Origin: Corbicula japonica | Taxonomy: Eukaryota > Mollusca > Bivalvia > Venerida > Cyrenidae | NCBI GenBank assembly: GCA_038501625.1 | Contig: JAZAYU010001087.1 | Coordinates: 1-64,000 of the forward strand | Length of the DNA stretch: 64,000 bases | Direction of reading: 5' to 3' | Shown here: positions 33,709-47,119 of the stretch, piece by piece | Layout of the letters: each line of letters begins with the position of its first letter | Numbering within the stretch: the first letter of the stretch is position 1 | Notes under the pieces: generated by a model | What the model saw: the letters and a program-made list of their open reading frames with translations, nothing else | Told to the model about the DNA's origin: nothing | Databases searched by the model: none | Position numbers and translations under genes: made by a program

Positions 33709-36700
33709 TAACAGTCTGTGTATATTACAGTGAATGTAACATGACAGACTGTGTATATTACAGTGAATGTCACATGACAGTCTGTGTATATTGCAGTGAA
33801 TGTAACATTACAGTCTGTGTATATTGCAGTGAATATCACATGACAGTCTGTGTATATTACAGTAAATGTCACATGACAGTCTGTGTTCGTTACTGTGAAT
33901 GTCACATGTCAGTCGGTGTATATTACAGTGAATGTAACATGATAGTCTGTGTATATTACAGTGAATGTAACATGACAGCCTGTGTATATTACAGTAAATG
34001 TAACATGACAGTCTGTGTATATTACAGTGAATGTCACATGACAGTCTGTGTATATTACAGTGAATGTAACATGACAGTCTGTGTATATTGCAGTGAATGT
34101 CACAAGACAGTCTGTGTATATTACAATGAATGTAACATGACAGTCTGTGTATATTACAGTGAATGTCACAAGACAGTCTGTGTATATTTCAGTGAATGTA
34201 ACATGTCAGTCTGTGTATATTACAGTGAATGTAACATGACAGTCTGTGTATATTAAAGTGAATGTCACAATACTGTCTGTGTATATTACAGTTAATGTAA
34301 CATAACAGTCTGTGTTCGTTATTGTGAATGTCTCAAGACAGTCTGTGTATATTACAGTGAATGTAACATGACAGTCTATGTATATTGCAGTGAATGTCAC
34401 AAGACAGTCTGTGTATATTACAGTGAATGTCACAAGACAGTCTGTGTATATTACAGTGAATGTAACATGACAGTCTGTGTATATTACAGTGAATGTCACA
34501 TGTCAGTCTGTGTATATTACAGTGAATGTAACATTAAAGTCTGTGAATATTTAAGTGAATGTCACAAGACTGTCTGTGAATATTACAGTAAATGTAACAT
34601 GACAGTCTGTGTTCGTTACTGTGAATGTCACAAGACAGTCTGTGTATATTGCAGTGAATGTCACAAGACAGTCTGTGTATATTACAGTGAATGTCACAAT
34701 ACAGTCTGTGTATATTAAAGTAAATGTAACATGACAGCCTGTATATTACAGTAAATGTAACATGACAGTCTGTGTATATTAAAGTGAATGTCACACGACA
34801 GTCTGTGTATACTACAGTAAATGTAACATGACAGCTTGTGTATATTACAGTAAATGTTACATGACAGTCTGTGTATATTACAGTGAATGTCACATGTCAG
34901 TCGGTGTATATTACAGTAAATGTAACATGACAGTCTGTGTATATTAAATGAATGTCACAAGACAGTCTGTGTATATTACAGTAAATGTAACATGACAGCC
35001 TGTGTATATTACAGTAAATGTAACATGACAGTCTGTGTATATTAAAGTGAATGTCACAAGACTGTCTGTGTATATTATAGTAAATGTAACATGACAGTCT
35101 GTGTATATTACAGTAAATGTAACATGACAGCCTGTGTATATTACAGTAAATGTAACATAACATTCTGTGTATATTACAGTAAATGTAACATGACAGCCTG
35201 TGTATATTACAGTAAATGTAACATGACAGTCTGTGTATATTAAAGTGAATGTCACAAGACTGTCTGTGTATATTACAGTAAATGTCACAAGACAGTCTGT
35301 GTATATTACAGTAAATGTAACATGACAGCCTGTGTATATTACAGTGAATGTAACATGACAGTCTGTGTATATTAAAGTGAATGTCACAAGACAGTCTGTG
35401 TATATTACAGTAAATGTAACATAACAGCCTGTATATTACAGTAAATGTAACATGACAGTCTGTGTATATTACAGTGAATGTAACATGACAGCCTGTGTAT
35501 ATTACAGTAAATGTAACACGACAGTCTGTGTATATTGCAGTGAATGTAACATGACAGTCTGTGCATATTACGGTGAATGTCACAAGACAGTCTGTGTATA
35601 TTACAGTAAATGTAACATGACAGCCTGTGTATATTACAGTGAATGTAACATGACAGTCTGTGTATATTAAAGTGAATGTCACAAGACAGTCTGTGTATTT
35701 TACAGTAAATGTAACATGACAGCCTGTTTATATTACAGTAAATGTTACATGACAGTCTATGTATATTACAGTGAATGTAACATGACAGTCTGTGTATATT
35801 ACAGTAAATGCAACATGACAGTCTGTGTATATTAAAGTGAATGTCACAAAACAGTCTGTGTATATTACAGTAAATGTAACATGACAGCCTGTGTATAGTA
35901 CAGTTAATGTAACATGACAGCCTGTGTATATTACAGTAAATGTAACACGACAGTCTGTGTATATTGCAGTGAATGTAACATGACAGTCTGTGCATATTAC
36001 GGTGAATGTCACAAGACAGTCTGTGTATATTACAGTAAATGTAACATGACAGCCTGTGTATATTACAGTGCATGTAACATGACAGTCTGTGTATATTAAA
36101 GTGAATGTCACAAGACAGTCTGTGTATATTACAGTAAATGTAACATGACAGCCTGTGTATATTACAGTGAATTTAACACGACAGTCTGTGTATATTGCAG
36201 TGAATGTAACATGACAGTCTGTGTATATTACAGTGAATATCACATGACAGTCTGTGTATACTGCAGTGAATGTAACATGACAGTCTGTGTTTATTACAAT
36301 GAATGTCACATGACAGTCTGTGTTCGTTACTGTGAATGTCACATGTCAGTCGGTGTACATTTCAGAGAATGTCACATGACAGAATGTGTACGTAAAAGTT
36401 AATGTTACATGACAGTATGTTTGCAATACAACGAATGTCACCTGGCAGTAAGCGCACATAAGAGTTAATGGCACATGACAGTCTGTGTACGTTTCAGTGT
36501 ATGCCACATGGCGGTCTTTATATACTTCAGTAAATTTCATGTGGCAGTCTGTGTATGTTACAGTGAATGTCACATGACAGTCTATGTACATTACTGTGAA
36601 TGTCACATGACAGTCAGTGTACATTTCAGTGATTGTCACATAGTAGTCTGTGTTGAATAACGTGAATGTCACATGTCATTCTGTGTACGTTACAGTAAAT

Positions 36701-37375
36701 GTCACATGGAAGCCTGTGTACATTACAGATAATGCCAAATGGCAGTCTGTGCACATTTCCCTGAATGTCACATAGCAGTCTGTGTAAATTTCAGTTATTG
36801 TCAACTGGCAGATCGCGTACATTTCAGTGATGGTCTAATGGCAGTCTGTGTACATTACAATGAATGTCACATGTCAGTCTGTGAACATTACAATATACGT
36901 CATATGCCATTATGTGCACATTAAAGTTAATGTCACATGTAAGTCTGTGAATATTACAGTATTCGTCGCATGTCATTATGAGTACATTAAAGTTAATGTC
37001 ACATTTCAGTCTGTGAATATTACAATTTACGTCACATTCCATTATGTGTACATTAAAGTTAATGTCACATGTAAGTCTGTGAACATTACAGTATTCGTCG
37101 CATGCCATTATGCGTACATTAAAGTTACATGTAATGTCACATGTAAGTCTGTGAACATTACAGTATTCGTCGCATGTCATTATGTGTACATTAAAGTTAA
37201 TGTCACATTTCAGTCTGTGAATATTACAGTATACGTCACATGCCATTATGTGTACATTAAGGTAATGTCACATGTAAGTCTGTGAACATTACAGTATTCC
37301 TCGCATGTCATTATGTGTACATTAAAGTTACTGTCACATGTCAGTCTGTGTAAATACAGTTAATGTCACATGAAG
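33709..37375. repeat. 33-bp minisatellite, about 110 units over 3.7 kb
   Basis: Tandem copies of a 33-bp unit, ACAGTCTGTGTATATTACAG followed by TGAATGTCACATG, with common TGTAACATG and CAAGAC variants. Because 33 is 11 codons, frames stay open on both strands for up to 261 codons; stops arise wherever TATTACAG becomes TATTAAAG. Some blocks are recent duplications: the block at 35521 recurs 429 bp (13 units) later at 35950. From about 36900 to 37330 the array changes to a 66-bp dimer (TTCGTCGCATG alternating with GTTAATGTCACAT), and units between about 36380 and 36900 are the most diverged. Confidence 0.95.
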
Positions 37376-37609
37376 GTGGTCAGCATCTCATTCAAATTCA
37401 AAAAAATAGATAGTCTCGTATCAATCAAATTTCAGAATAAGCGTACGTTACAATAATAAAATCTTTCAGCTTGCCGTCATATAGTTAGCCCTAACAACAT
37501 GATGGAGAAACAAAGAAACATAACAGTTTGCTCATGTTTAGGGAATGCAAATATAACCTTATAAATAAAATAATTTATTGTATTTTAATCAGAGCATTAA
37601 TATACGATA

Positions 37610-37690
37610 TTAAACCAGGTTCTAGATTGTTCAAACCTCACGCCTGTCCCAACGGGTTCGCCTGCGAACAAAAGATATAAGTTGTCTTTG
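37610..37690. repeat. High-copy dispersed repeat, fragment
   Basis: TTAAACCAGGTTCTAGATTG and CACGCCTGTCCCAACGGGTT match the family core. Confidence 0.5.
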
Positions 37691-38197
37691 TGACTAAGCT
37701 GCAACCAGTTCGCTGTGAGCTTGTCGGTTTGATGGTAGACTGCTATAGAATCATATTAGAATTGACTTTTTGTTGACTGATTTGGAGATGTTTTATTATA
37801 AATAAAACGAGGATGCACTAAACGTTTTAGCTTCGTTTCATTTAAAGCAATAAACGATTAATTTTAAAAAAATAATACATTATGCATCTCAGTAATAAAT
37901 AGATGTAGTGCATATTGAATTATAACATTTGAATAAAGTTTATGTAATGAGGATTTATAAAGGTTATTCAAGATAAAGATCGGCACTTCACCTATCCCGA
38001 TTTGTATCAAATTTTTGCCAATCCTAGGCAACAATTTCAGAAAAGTGGGTATGGCCAAACTGATAAGATAAGAAATTGATTAAAAAGACGTGATCTTTAG
38101 TTTTGTAATCACTAAATTTACTGAAGAAACAGACACAAATAGGCTCATAAAGCGATACGAAAAATCCAGTTTGCATAAATTTATTAATATACTTAAA

Positions 38198-39499
38198 ATG
38201 ATTCAAATAATTGGCTTAGTGTTGGCAGGTGCTGCGCTCATTTTAAACATTGTAGGCTTGGCCATACCATATTGGCTATATTTTTCTGAGAGTGTGAAGG
38301 ATATAAGTGTGAGCGTATACTTTGGGCTATGGCAGTTATGTAGACATGGAAGTCAACGTAGTGAATCCGTTACCGGATGCAGCAGTTTTGCGGATGAAGG
38401 AATATCTGATTTACGTAAGTGTCTCTTTTTTTGTTTTCTGTACTCAACTGTGTTTTCTAAGTGGAAATTTAATTCGTTTGGGTTTAAATGTCTGATATTG
38501 TAATAGATCATTTAAAATCGTACTGTAGTAGATAAAACTTGTTTGTACGAGTGTATATGTTTTTAGTTGTGAATCTAGCATTTCTAACTGAAAACATTAC
38601 TACGGAAAACAAAAACATAGCACTAGGAGCGTCTTTGCTCCTGCATGTTTCATAATTTGCATTTTTATTGACATTTAATTGATTTTGTTCGCAATGTCTG
38701 TTTGATGTGTTGCTAATCAGAATGAGTTGGATGTGGCATGTTATTTATTATGTTTTAGCTTCTGCGTTCAACATAACAAGAAGTCTCGAGATTCTATCAG
38801 TTATAATCCTGACGGGGTCGTTAGCGCTAGCTTGTCTCAAGATCTTTGTACAGAAAGACAATCGTGTATTGCTGAAGGTTGCTGGTGCTGTGGCTGTTGT
38901 GGCGGGTAAGGATGTAATCACTGGTTTACTATTGGCATCAATATATTCTCCAGTAACATATATATCTCTGGTTATTTTTGAGAAAGTTTAAAGTTTGCAA
39001 AATTAGAAACCGGTGGCGTTTTATTATTGTAGTTTACAAATCTTACTAGCAGTAAATATCGCGAACTTAGTTTTCTTCGTTTCTTTTTTATTTTTGGAAT
39101 TTTAGTTCTGTTTAGTGAAATTGTTTATGAATAAAAAATGATAGAATTGCAAAAAAACGATCAACTGTTTTCCTTATACATATCTAATATGTTACTCTGG
39201 GTAAAATATATGAAAAAAATCCAGCAAAAACCCGTAAACATATGTTTTCAAAATGATAATACTCAGAGATCTTGCAATTACCTTATTGTTTAGATCACGT
39301 CAAAATAATATTGATAATTGCAGGTATTATTATGATTGTGGGAGCGGTTGTATTTGTGACGAACGATGAAGTGAAGCATCTTCTAGACGTCGCTCTACGC
39401 GGCAATGCGATGACACCTCATGCAGGATTCGCTCTGTGTATTGTGTCAGGGTGTATCAGCATCGGGGCAGCCGTTATGTTCTTTATTAACCAATCATAG
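38198..39499 (+). CDS. Claudin/PMP22-like four-transmembrane protein A, 179 aa
   Basis: Exons 38198-38414, 38759-38905 and 39324-39499 (TAG included), phases 1 and 1, GT-AG throughout; 540 nt. The chain begins MIQIIGLVLAGAALILN (helix 1), followed by a first extracellular loop with PYW (Trp26), GLWQLC (43-48) and a second Cys at 61, the W-GLW-C-C signature of the claudin superfamily. Helices 2-4 lie near 84-103, 110-134 and 157-177. Short tails and no obvious C-terminal PDZ ligand. Such proteins sit in the plasma membrane and act in epithelial junctions or as junction-unrelated PMP22-type proteins; which applies here cannot be told. Paralogues at 47.1-50.6 kb and 63.4 kb share its exon phases. 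The frame at 38090 that starts upstream of 38198 is not needed: the Met chosen aligns with the paralogues. Confidence 0.85.
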
Positions 39500-40699
39500 A
39501 GTTACTACAAGGAGATATTTCATGTTAACTAATAACATTGGTTAATAAGAATAATAATTAGACGATTGTAGGTCGGTTACTAGCATCATCGTCTGCATAT
39601 ATAGATGTTACTAAAACATAAAAGCAACGAAAACCAGATTTTAAAGCAATCAGAAGAAAGATATTAGCTGAAATGTGCGAATATTAGAAAAAGTGAAATG
39701 GTTATGTTAATTAGACAAAAAAGCAATTATAATTAATTCGATTTTAATACTTGGTTCATACGAATATTATTTATATGATAGTAGGTTAGCTATTGTATCG
39801 ACCTTCTAAATGAAAGTCATGTGACAGAGTAAGTTACATACACGTAAAATTTTACTAGATACACGAAACCAACAAGATAACAACACTGAGTATATAAGAA
39901 AAGAATTAAATTTACTGAAATGCTTTTAATCTACCCAAACAAGGTGGGTCAAATATCAAAAGAAGAAATGTACCGCACAAAAGAGGATACCAACCTACGC
40001 ATTAAGTGGCATCAACAGCTGAAATAAACTATTTTTGTTGCGATGTGCCGGTGTTGAAAGGCAGCATTCTTTCTGCGTGTAATACGCTGTATTCTTGCAT
40101 GTTGCATGTACGATATAGTAGACACTATAACACATTTTAATGTGCATTGATAATTAAATATATGTATCTAAAATAGTGTTTGATATAAACGTGTATGTAT
40201 TATAAATGTTTGGACTGTGCTTTTAGCAGCTAATGTGAAATGCGTCATTTAAGTACACATTTGCTGAACATCCCTTACAGATCAGATTAGGATGTATCTA
40301 TATTTATAAGACTGTTTAATCGTCGAAAGTTATAGTTCGAAAGCAAAATACAATAAGTACGCCGGAAAAAAATAATTTTAAACTTTTCGTTTATTATATC
40401 ACATTAATTTTATTAAAGATAAACATCTCTGTTTATCGTGAGCCTATGAACACGTGTCTTATGTTTTGCACTCCATCTTTCCTGATTAAATATGGTCTCA
40501 TATGTTTATTTACTTTGATGTAACATGTCGCTTTGTATTACATAATGGGTTCAAATGAAGGGTCACCGCTTTTATGGTAACCGGTAAATATTTTGCTTAT
40601 ATTGCATTATTTCTCAAAAGCGGTAACCTATCTGGTTCTAATTTTTTGTTAATTGTTTGTGGTCTCTGTTTTTAAATTGGTAATTTTATAACCATGCTC

Positions 40700-41410
40700 T
40701 CTTTTCCCTTTTTTCTCGTGGCTGTGTAGGGAGGCTGTGTCTTTTGAATGTGGCCATAGTGAATGCAGAACTAATACATGATTGTAAAATATTGCATCCA
40801 TACATATCTAATTGACTTTTAAAGCAGGATAAACCTGATCATTTTATCATGGCTTGTTTTCAAAATGCTTTTTGTCCGCATATGGGTGATTTGTGAAGAA
40901 ATAGATGAGGTCAGTAAATGGTAAGTGGGTAGGTGTAGTAGGCATTCAACATGTACATTAAAAAACACACAGTTTCTTTGATTGCTGTTGCATTATCTTT
41001 TTATATTCACCTTATTGCATCATTGCTCTGGAAAGTGTTCAGTGTCTGAACCTTGCATTATATATCTTTTGAAGGCTCGCATTACTGATTTAATTCACAT
41101 GGTGAATTGTTAGCATTCGAGATATTTTCATTCTTTCTTGACGAAGTTAACATTATTACTGTTTTTAACAGATGTTTAGAAAATTTAAAACCAATCCATT
41201 TTCCAAAATCCGATAATAATGAAACTACAATACAACTAGGACTTGTTATCTCCGTTGAGGTCATAGAGATAAAACGCGTTCAAAGCCCATTCAATTAGCT
41301 TTTAGATTAGTTAATGACGGTTGCTGTTAAATTGGTTTCTAATTGATGTTGGTTTAAACATTTTTTTCAGCTCATACCGCGGCAATGATATTCCTATCTG
41401 GTACTGTTAA
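40700..41410. repeat. Long dispersed repeat unit, copy 2
   Basis: About 620 bp aligning with 24.93-25.55 kb (GACTTTTAAAGCAGGATAAA, TTTTGTCCGCATATGGGTGA, TTTTGAAGGCTCGCATTACT, TGACGGTTGCTGTTAAATTG), with GGAGGCTGTGTCTTTTGAAT of the high-copy family just before it. Confidence 0.65.
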
Positions 41411-41525
41411 AATTTTTTAATTAAAACTTTCAACGTGACAAAGCCACAACACAATTTATGCTGGATTAAGTGTTTTGACGTTTGACATATGCAATACGCT
41501 ACTAAGTGCTCTTAAACAACATTTT

Positions 41526-41802
41526 AGACTGGTGATTTCCATTCTCAGTTTTATAACCTTGGGATCTGACGAGAACGTTTTAAGATCTGAAAAAAGTCGC
41601 AAGGGTCTAGATCTTAAATGTATAGTTAGTGTTGCAAGACGGTAACCTACTCCCACTTCAAAACTTGCTTCATAAGCTCAGTGCCCAAGGTTATAAAACT
41701 GAGCATGGAAACCAGTCCCAAATGGCGACTGGTCGCCATACCAGCCAATCAGATGCTTGAGATTTGCGACTGGTTTCCAAACTCAGTTTTATAACCTTAG
41801 GA
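41526..41802. mobile_element. Palindromic CCAAT MITE, copy 6 plus a solo arm
   Basis: 41686-41802 is a palindrome with one shortened arm (AAGGTTATAAAACTGAGCAT ... GGCGACTGGTCGCC ... CTCAGTTTTATAACCTT). A separate solo arm (GACTGGTGATTTCC...CTCAGTTTTATAACCTT) lies at 41526-41563. Confidence 0.7.
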
Positions 41803-42474
41803 CCTGATGCAGTTTTACGGCTATACCGTTACAGGAGAAGAAACGCTTGGTTTTAAAACTATACATGGTTTCAAACAGTACTGTAGACAATGACTGCCAG
41901 AGATCATGTCTAAGCATGTTGTTGAAATAAATATTTCTAAAATAATCTTTATCTGTTTCGATAAATAGTCAGAAAACATTTATTTTTCTATTTATTTCTA
42001 AGCTTACAAGTATATGTATCAAAGAAAGTTTATTCAATACAACAAAATCAATAAACTAATTACGCAAAATTCTTTAAATTTTAAGAAAATGACTAGTGTT
42101 AGTCAAAGTCAGTATAAATTTAATAAGATAAGTTATATTTTGCAAGTTTGCATATATTCTTATTGTTTCATAGACACAATTGTGATGTTTATATATGCAG
42201 TTTATTTGTTGTAGACGATTTACCTCGTACAAGTCTTAATACATTTGTCTGGTATTGTTCACAGTCAAACGTTTGTATTCTTTAGATGATTTGGATCAAT
42301 AAATTATTCTTAGTGTGCACTGAAATAAATCAAAAAATGAAAAGTAAGTGTTTTTATATATCTTGCATCAGATATTATATAATTCTAGAAACAGGTTGTG
42401 ACCTATAGTCTGAAAATAAATGGTTGCTTAGATATAAAAATGCCAGTGAATATAATTCATTTATACAAATGTAT

Positions 42475-42620
42475 GGAAAAGGAAATTCGAAAGCCACCAA
42501 ACACTACAAATAGTCAATATATTTCTGGCTTGGTATGTGTGTGTGTTCGTAAGAAACAATGGAAATTCATTTACTGTTCGTCGCCTAGCCACGCGTTAAG
42601 CATTACTCCGTATTTACGAA
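42475..42620 (-). repeat. Dispersed GAGCCTGCA/GTGTTCGGT family, degenerate copy
   Basis: GAAAGCCACCAAACACTACA, TTCTGGCTTGGT and CGTCGCCTAGCCACGCGTTA follow the complement of the family order. Weak but collinear. Confidence 0.45.
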
Positions 42621-42719
42621 ACATATACATAGTATGTATCGTGCTAAAAGGAATTTAAGATAATTAATAACAGTGAAATCCCTGTTAAAACTACAAAAAA
42701 TGCAAACGAAATAATGCTA

Positions 42720-43648
42720 TTATACATACCGTTTTTCACAGATAGGTTTGTATTTAGTAGTGCAAGGTTCGTCCGCCCATAAATAATCAAATCCTACCCA
42801 AGTGACCATGCAGTTGGCACCTCTGCCTTGGTTAGGTTCACCTTGACCCCAAGCCATGAAGGTTGCTGGTTTTCCAGATGGGTAATGCTTCCAGACATTT
42901 TCGGTCTGCTCATCGGTCATTCCGAACCAATGTATTGGCACTGTCAACATAAGGATATATTAAATTTCGTAAAAAATAAACGGTTTACATTAGAAAAAAT
43001 AAAGATCTCAACATGTAAAAGAACCATCTTTGAAAAATAAGCAAAGTATTGAAAAATAAGCAAAGATATCAACATTTTAAAGAACCATCTTTGAAAAATA
43101 GATTTTCGTCGTGAGAATTACAATGTATAGGCGCAATGTATAAAACCCAGATTTGACCGTTTTGAGCGGTGGTAAAGGAGTTTAATACCCGTTTAAAAAT
43201 CTTGTAGCGTCCACCTTAAAAGTTTAATATTATAAACATTAAGAAGGTTTTACCGTTCATACGTCTTAGGACGTTACGGATGAACGTATTCTCTGCTTCA
43301 GTCTCTATATTTGCAAGGTGGGCATCATGGAAACTAACACAGAACGTCTGCAAAGAGATAAAATTTGAGGTTACGTATATCCAGTTGCCAGTGTTTTTAC
43401 AATTAAAAACAATACTTAAGATTTTCAGATTAGACAGGTACATGTAATCGATGAACAATTTATGACCAGATTCCATAAAGCAAATATGGTAACTGTATTT
43501 GAAGATATTTTGATTTAAGAGTCAATAATAGCTACTCATACAAAAAACTTTACTTCACTGACGGCGAACGAAAGTTCTTGGTTTCCAAAGAAATAGCAAG
43601 ACTCGTTGAAAGTTATCCAACCGTCCATACATCCTTTTCGTGCTCCAT
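42720..43648 (-). CDS. C-type lectin domain protein, 5' end not found
   Basis: Exons 43648-43554, 43347-43254 and 42940-42720 (stop included) join in phase (0, then 1) into one C-type lectin-like domain. It starts GCMDGWITFNESCYFFG, continues with the helix region ETFCVSFHDAHLANIETEAE and then HWFGMTDEQTENVW, and ends CTTKYKPICEKRYV. Sugar-site motifs are visible: EPN after WGQG (mannose-type Ca2+ site) and WAD where WND is usual, so Ca2+ binding may be altered. The first listed exon begins in phase 1 after an AAG acceptor, so at least one upstream exon, presumably a signal peptide, lies at higher coordinates; I could not identify it in 43.7-47 kb. Secreted lectins of this size are abundant in bivalves, usually in innate recognition or particle capture; that role is inferred. 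Confidence 0.8.
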
Positions 43649-44408
43649 CTTAAAGACATGAAAAAGGAAAAACTGCATTGTATTTAGGACTGGTTATTTC
43701 TGTAAAGTTTGTTTATTTGAAAAATACTTGCATCCATGCGCATAAATAACAGTATAATATTCTGTTCGCTCACTCGCCTCTTAACGTTCTTTTCTTCTTT
43801 GACTTAATTTACTGAAAAGTAAATAGTAACATTTGGTGAAAACGCCTTGTTTGCCAGTGAAAAATGATTGACAACAAACGTTCTTAGAAGAGATAAACTA
43901 TATAATTTAAGAAATTTATGTAATGTGTATTGCTCTGTATCTCAAAAGCATGTGAATGAAATAGCCTATCGAACATAACATCCCTCCAAAATATACCCCG
44001 CGGTTTGAAATAATAAGTCTGTAATTTCAATCACATAATCCATTTCTGAAATGTGTCACGGTCTTACTTATGGATGGACCAAGGGTCAAGTCTTTCATCG
44101 ACGAAAAGAAATTAGGGAATTATAGAAATAAATCGCATAGGACTAGATCTGGAGAGTATTGGTATATAACAGGAGGGTAACATTCTTCGACTTAAATATT
44201 TGCTCCACAAGCAGATGTATGTGCTAAACCACTATCATCTAGACAAATATGCCTTAATCACGACACAAAACGTCGTTTTTGGAAACATGTATTGGTCCCT
44301 TTTAGTAAAATAGACACGCAGCACTTTTTCTTTCGGTAATTACACAGCTATAACATCCAGGAGGAAAATTTGTAGTAAAGGACCTTCTTTGTGATAATAT
44401 TCCTTTGA

Positions 44409-45118
44409 GGGATTGCCACACTTCTTCCAACTTTGTTCATCGATAAAAAGAAAATTATCAAAATCTCAATATCGACAAAACACCGTTAAACGAAACTTTG
44501 CACAAATTTATGTTATTAACGTATCTTTATTTTGCAGATGGTTAGACACGTTAGAAGAGTAAAGAAAAAAAGCGAGATCTAAAAAATCCCTAAACTTCTA
44601 TTTACATAAATTCACAAAAACTAAACAACACAAAATATCATTTTTAAATGCCCACATAAGTAATATGATACTGACAACAATTTATTGTGTCCTCGTGACT
44701 TACATAGGTATAATTATAAACTTTACAAGATATTAGTAAAAGTATGTTTGACCTTCAATTTTCTGGACGCTTCCTGGTCGCGTAAACGGATGACAATCAC
44801 TGATTTCTCTTTTAGTAGTTGACAATGTTTTACAAAGTACACAACATTTTCTTGTCAGTAACATTGCGCTCACGTGGGAATTTAAAATTATGTTTTGTAT
44901 CGCTTAGTTTTTGTGAATTTATGTAAATAGAGTTTTAAGGGGTTTTAGGTCTAGCTTTTTTTCTTTACTTTTCTAACGTGTCTTACTGTATGCAAAATAA
45001 AGATACAATAGTAACATTCATTTGTGCAAAGTTTCATTAAACGGCAGTTTGCCATTATTGAGATTTTGATAATTTTCTTTTTATCGATGAACAAAGTTGG
45101 GAGGAGTGTGGCAATCCC
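44409..45118. mobile_element. 710-bp TTAA-type foldback element
   Basis: Arms of about 230 bp are reverse complements: GGGATTGCCACACTTCTTCC...CATCGATAAAAAGAAAATTA on the left and TAATTTTCTTTTTATCGATG...GAGGAGTGTGGCAATCCC on the right. The right end abuts TTAA (45119-45122); the left neighbour is TTGA, one change away. Length and the CCACACTNCTNCCAACTTT subterminal block resemble the 719-bp element at 19.7 kb. Confidence 0.75.
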
Positions 45119-45479
45119 TTAAGCAACTATGGGCCCTCTACCGTGTATGGTAACTCATAACCGTGTCAAAAATTTCTGCTTCTAAACCATTTTACAACAG
45201 TGGTCAATGACCGGCTCTATTAAAATATTAAAAAATAATGTGTTGGAACAATGGAACGTGTTTATACCACTGGAAAAGTATTAAATAAAGCTAATAAGGC
45301 GTATCAACATTCAAGAAATCTTGCAATACGTTATCACGCTGTGATACACAACGCATTCGATATCAACCAAACCCTCACATGTCTGTAGTAAATATTATAT
45401 TAGAAAACCATTTAATGGACTTCTTTGTCAAACCCTTCCTTGATGGTTGGGTTAGAACTAATTTAAAAGACAGGTTGCA

Positions 45480-45985
45480 ATTGTTTTGATTTTCATATGA
45501 GAATCTGTTGGGGCGAGTGTAAGGTTGTAAGGTTCGTGCACTCTAGAACATTGATTGAACAAACGGTGGAAAATTGTTTTGTTTTACTGTTATCGGATCA
45601 ATAATAATTAAAGATTAATTAACAGAGAGGCAAGATTAATATACATGTATTTAGAGGCACATATTAAAAAATGAACTTGGTTAAATCACATTTTATGTTT
45701 TCTGAACATGGAATGTTCATGAAAAATGACGCCGCTGAACATGTAATCGTATTTATCTGAAAATACCGCATTAGAGGTTCCATGTTCACCTCCATAGGCA
45801 TACCATCGTTGGAGATGGATCGAAATTGTACTGTTTATTGGTGTAAATATTGAGTTGCGCTAAACCAGGGGCTACCATGACTAGGCAGTAATATGCAATT
45901 CCATTGAACTGGCTCAATCAAACCGAGCCTGCAATATTTTCATATTTGTCGTGTTCTGTGGCTTTCAAAGGTCCCGTTCCATCGT
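45480..45985 (+). repeat. High-copy family fragment followed by dispersed GAGCCTGCA/GTGTTCGGT copy
   Basis: 45500-45590 has GAGAATCTGTTGGGGCGAGT and GTGCACTCTAGAACATTGAT. 45720-45985 is a good plus copy of the second family, with GGTTCCATGTTCACC, CATACCATCGTTGGAGATGG, TTGTACTGTTTATTGGTGTA, ACCGAGCCTGCAATATTTTC and GTCGTGTTCTGTGGCTTTCA. Confidence 0.65.
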
Positions 45986-47119
45986 CTTCACTTATAATTC
46001 AGTCTAAAAGATTAGAACATGGACCTTAATACATATTTGCACTCTATGTGTTTATCCTAAATTGACTGCCGGGTCGATTATTAACAATATAATTTTTGTT
46101 ATTTGAATTTGGCCGAACACGGCAATGTGTATCCCAATTTAAATTACTATAGTCAATAACTAAAAATCTATATGATATCCATATATTACTTTTATACTCA
46201 TCGACTGAGAGCTGGACACATTCAGCCATGTCTGTAGTTTGAACACGTAACTGTCAGTTTATGTACAGTTTTAAAGAATATTGATAATGAAAGTTTGTTT
46301 CGGGATTTTTTCCAGGCCCCTTTCAAGGGTTGCCCCTTTTATTTAGTACATGTAACTTGTATTAATAAGCATGACATATACTACATCACATTACACGTTA
46401 TTTGATATAATTAAAATTATAGAATAGGATAAAAGTTCAATTGCTGAAACATTTTAATAAATAAACGAAAACAAATTTACTTTCTCACCGTCAGTTTTTT
46501 TTTATTTCATTACATGTATGCATGTTTTAAAAACTTGGTTTACTTGTGCAGTGTATATTTAGGCACAGATTTGTTAGACTTTTACAGATTTTGTAGACTT
46601 GCTGAAAATGATTCTCGCAATTTTTCTTATAATTGATTGGAATATATAGTTTCTGCACTTAAGATTTTTTGTTTCGGTCATTCTGATGACGGTCAGTTCA
46701 GTCTCCTTTTTAATAGAGAAGGTAATAACAGTTTATAATTGAACAGCAACTTGGTGGAGATGCTGGATGCACTTTCTGTCGTTTCTGGCTGCCTTAGCAA
46801 AGTTTCAGGTGTAACAAGTTTTAACAATTTTTAACAAGATGCGTTTAAGAGCTAATATGTAAAAACGTTTATAATTATTGTTCGTGATAATGCATTAGAC
46901 AAAATACACAAAGTGTTTAAAAACATTTTCAAAGCGGTTAAGCTGTTAAGCTAAATATAACCTGTATGCTTAAGTTGCATAGTATCATTAGCGTATTTGT
47001 GGCACATAAAGTTTTTCAAATCGCCTTGTCTGAAAAGAATTGTACACATATTTAACCAGGTGAGGTAGTAAGAATTCGTCCATATATACATGTAGTAATA
47101 TCTTCACATTATTTATGTA

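Noticed and set aside
33741..37285. Many long open frames on both strands with 11-residue VCVYYSEC or VTFTVIYTDCH repeats
   Set aside because: They are produced by a 33-bp minisatellite whose period is a multiple of three. They overlap each other in several frames and both strands, stop at random unit variants, and have no start context or splice sites.
33709..37375. CRISPR-like regular repeats
   Set aside because: Units are directly adjacent with no unique spacers, and the genome is eukaryotic.
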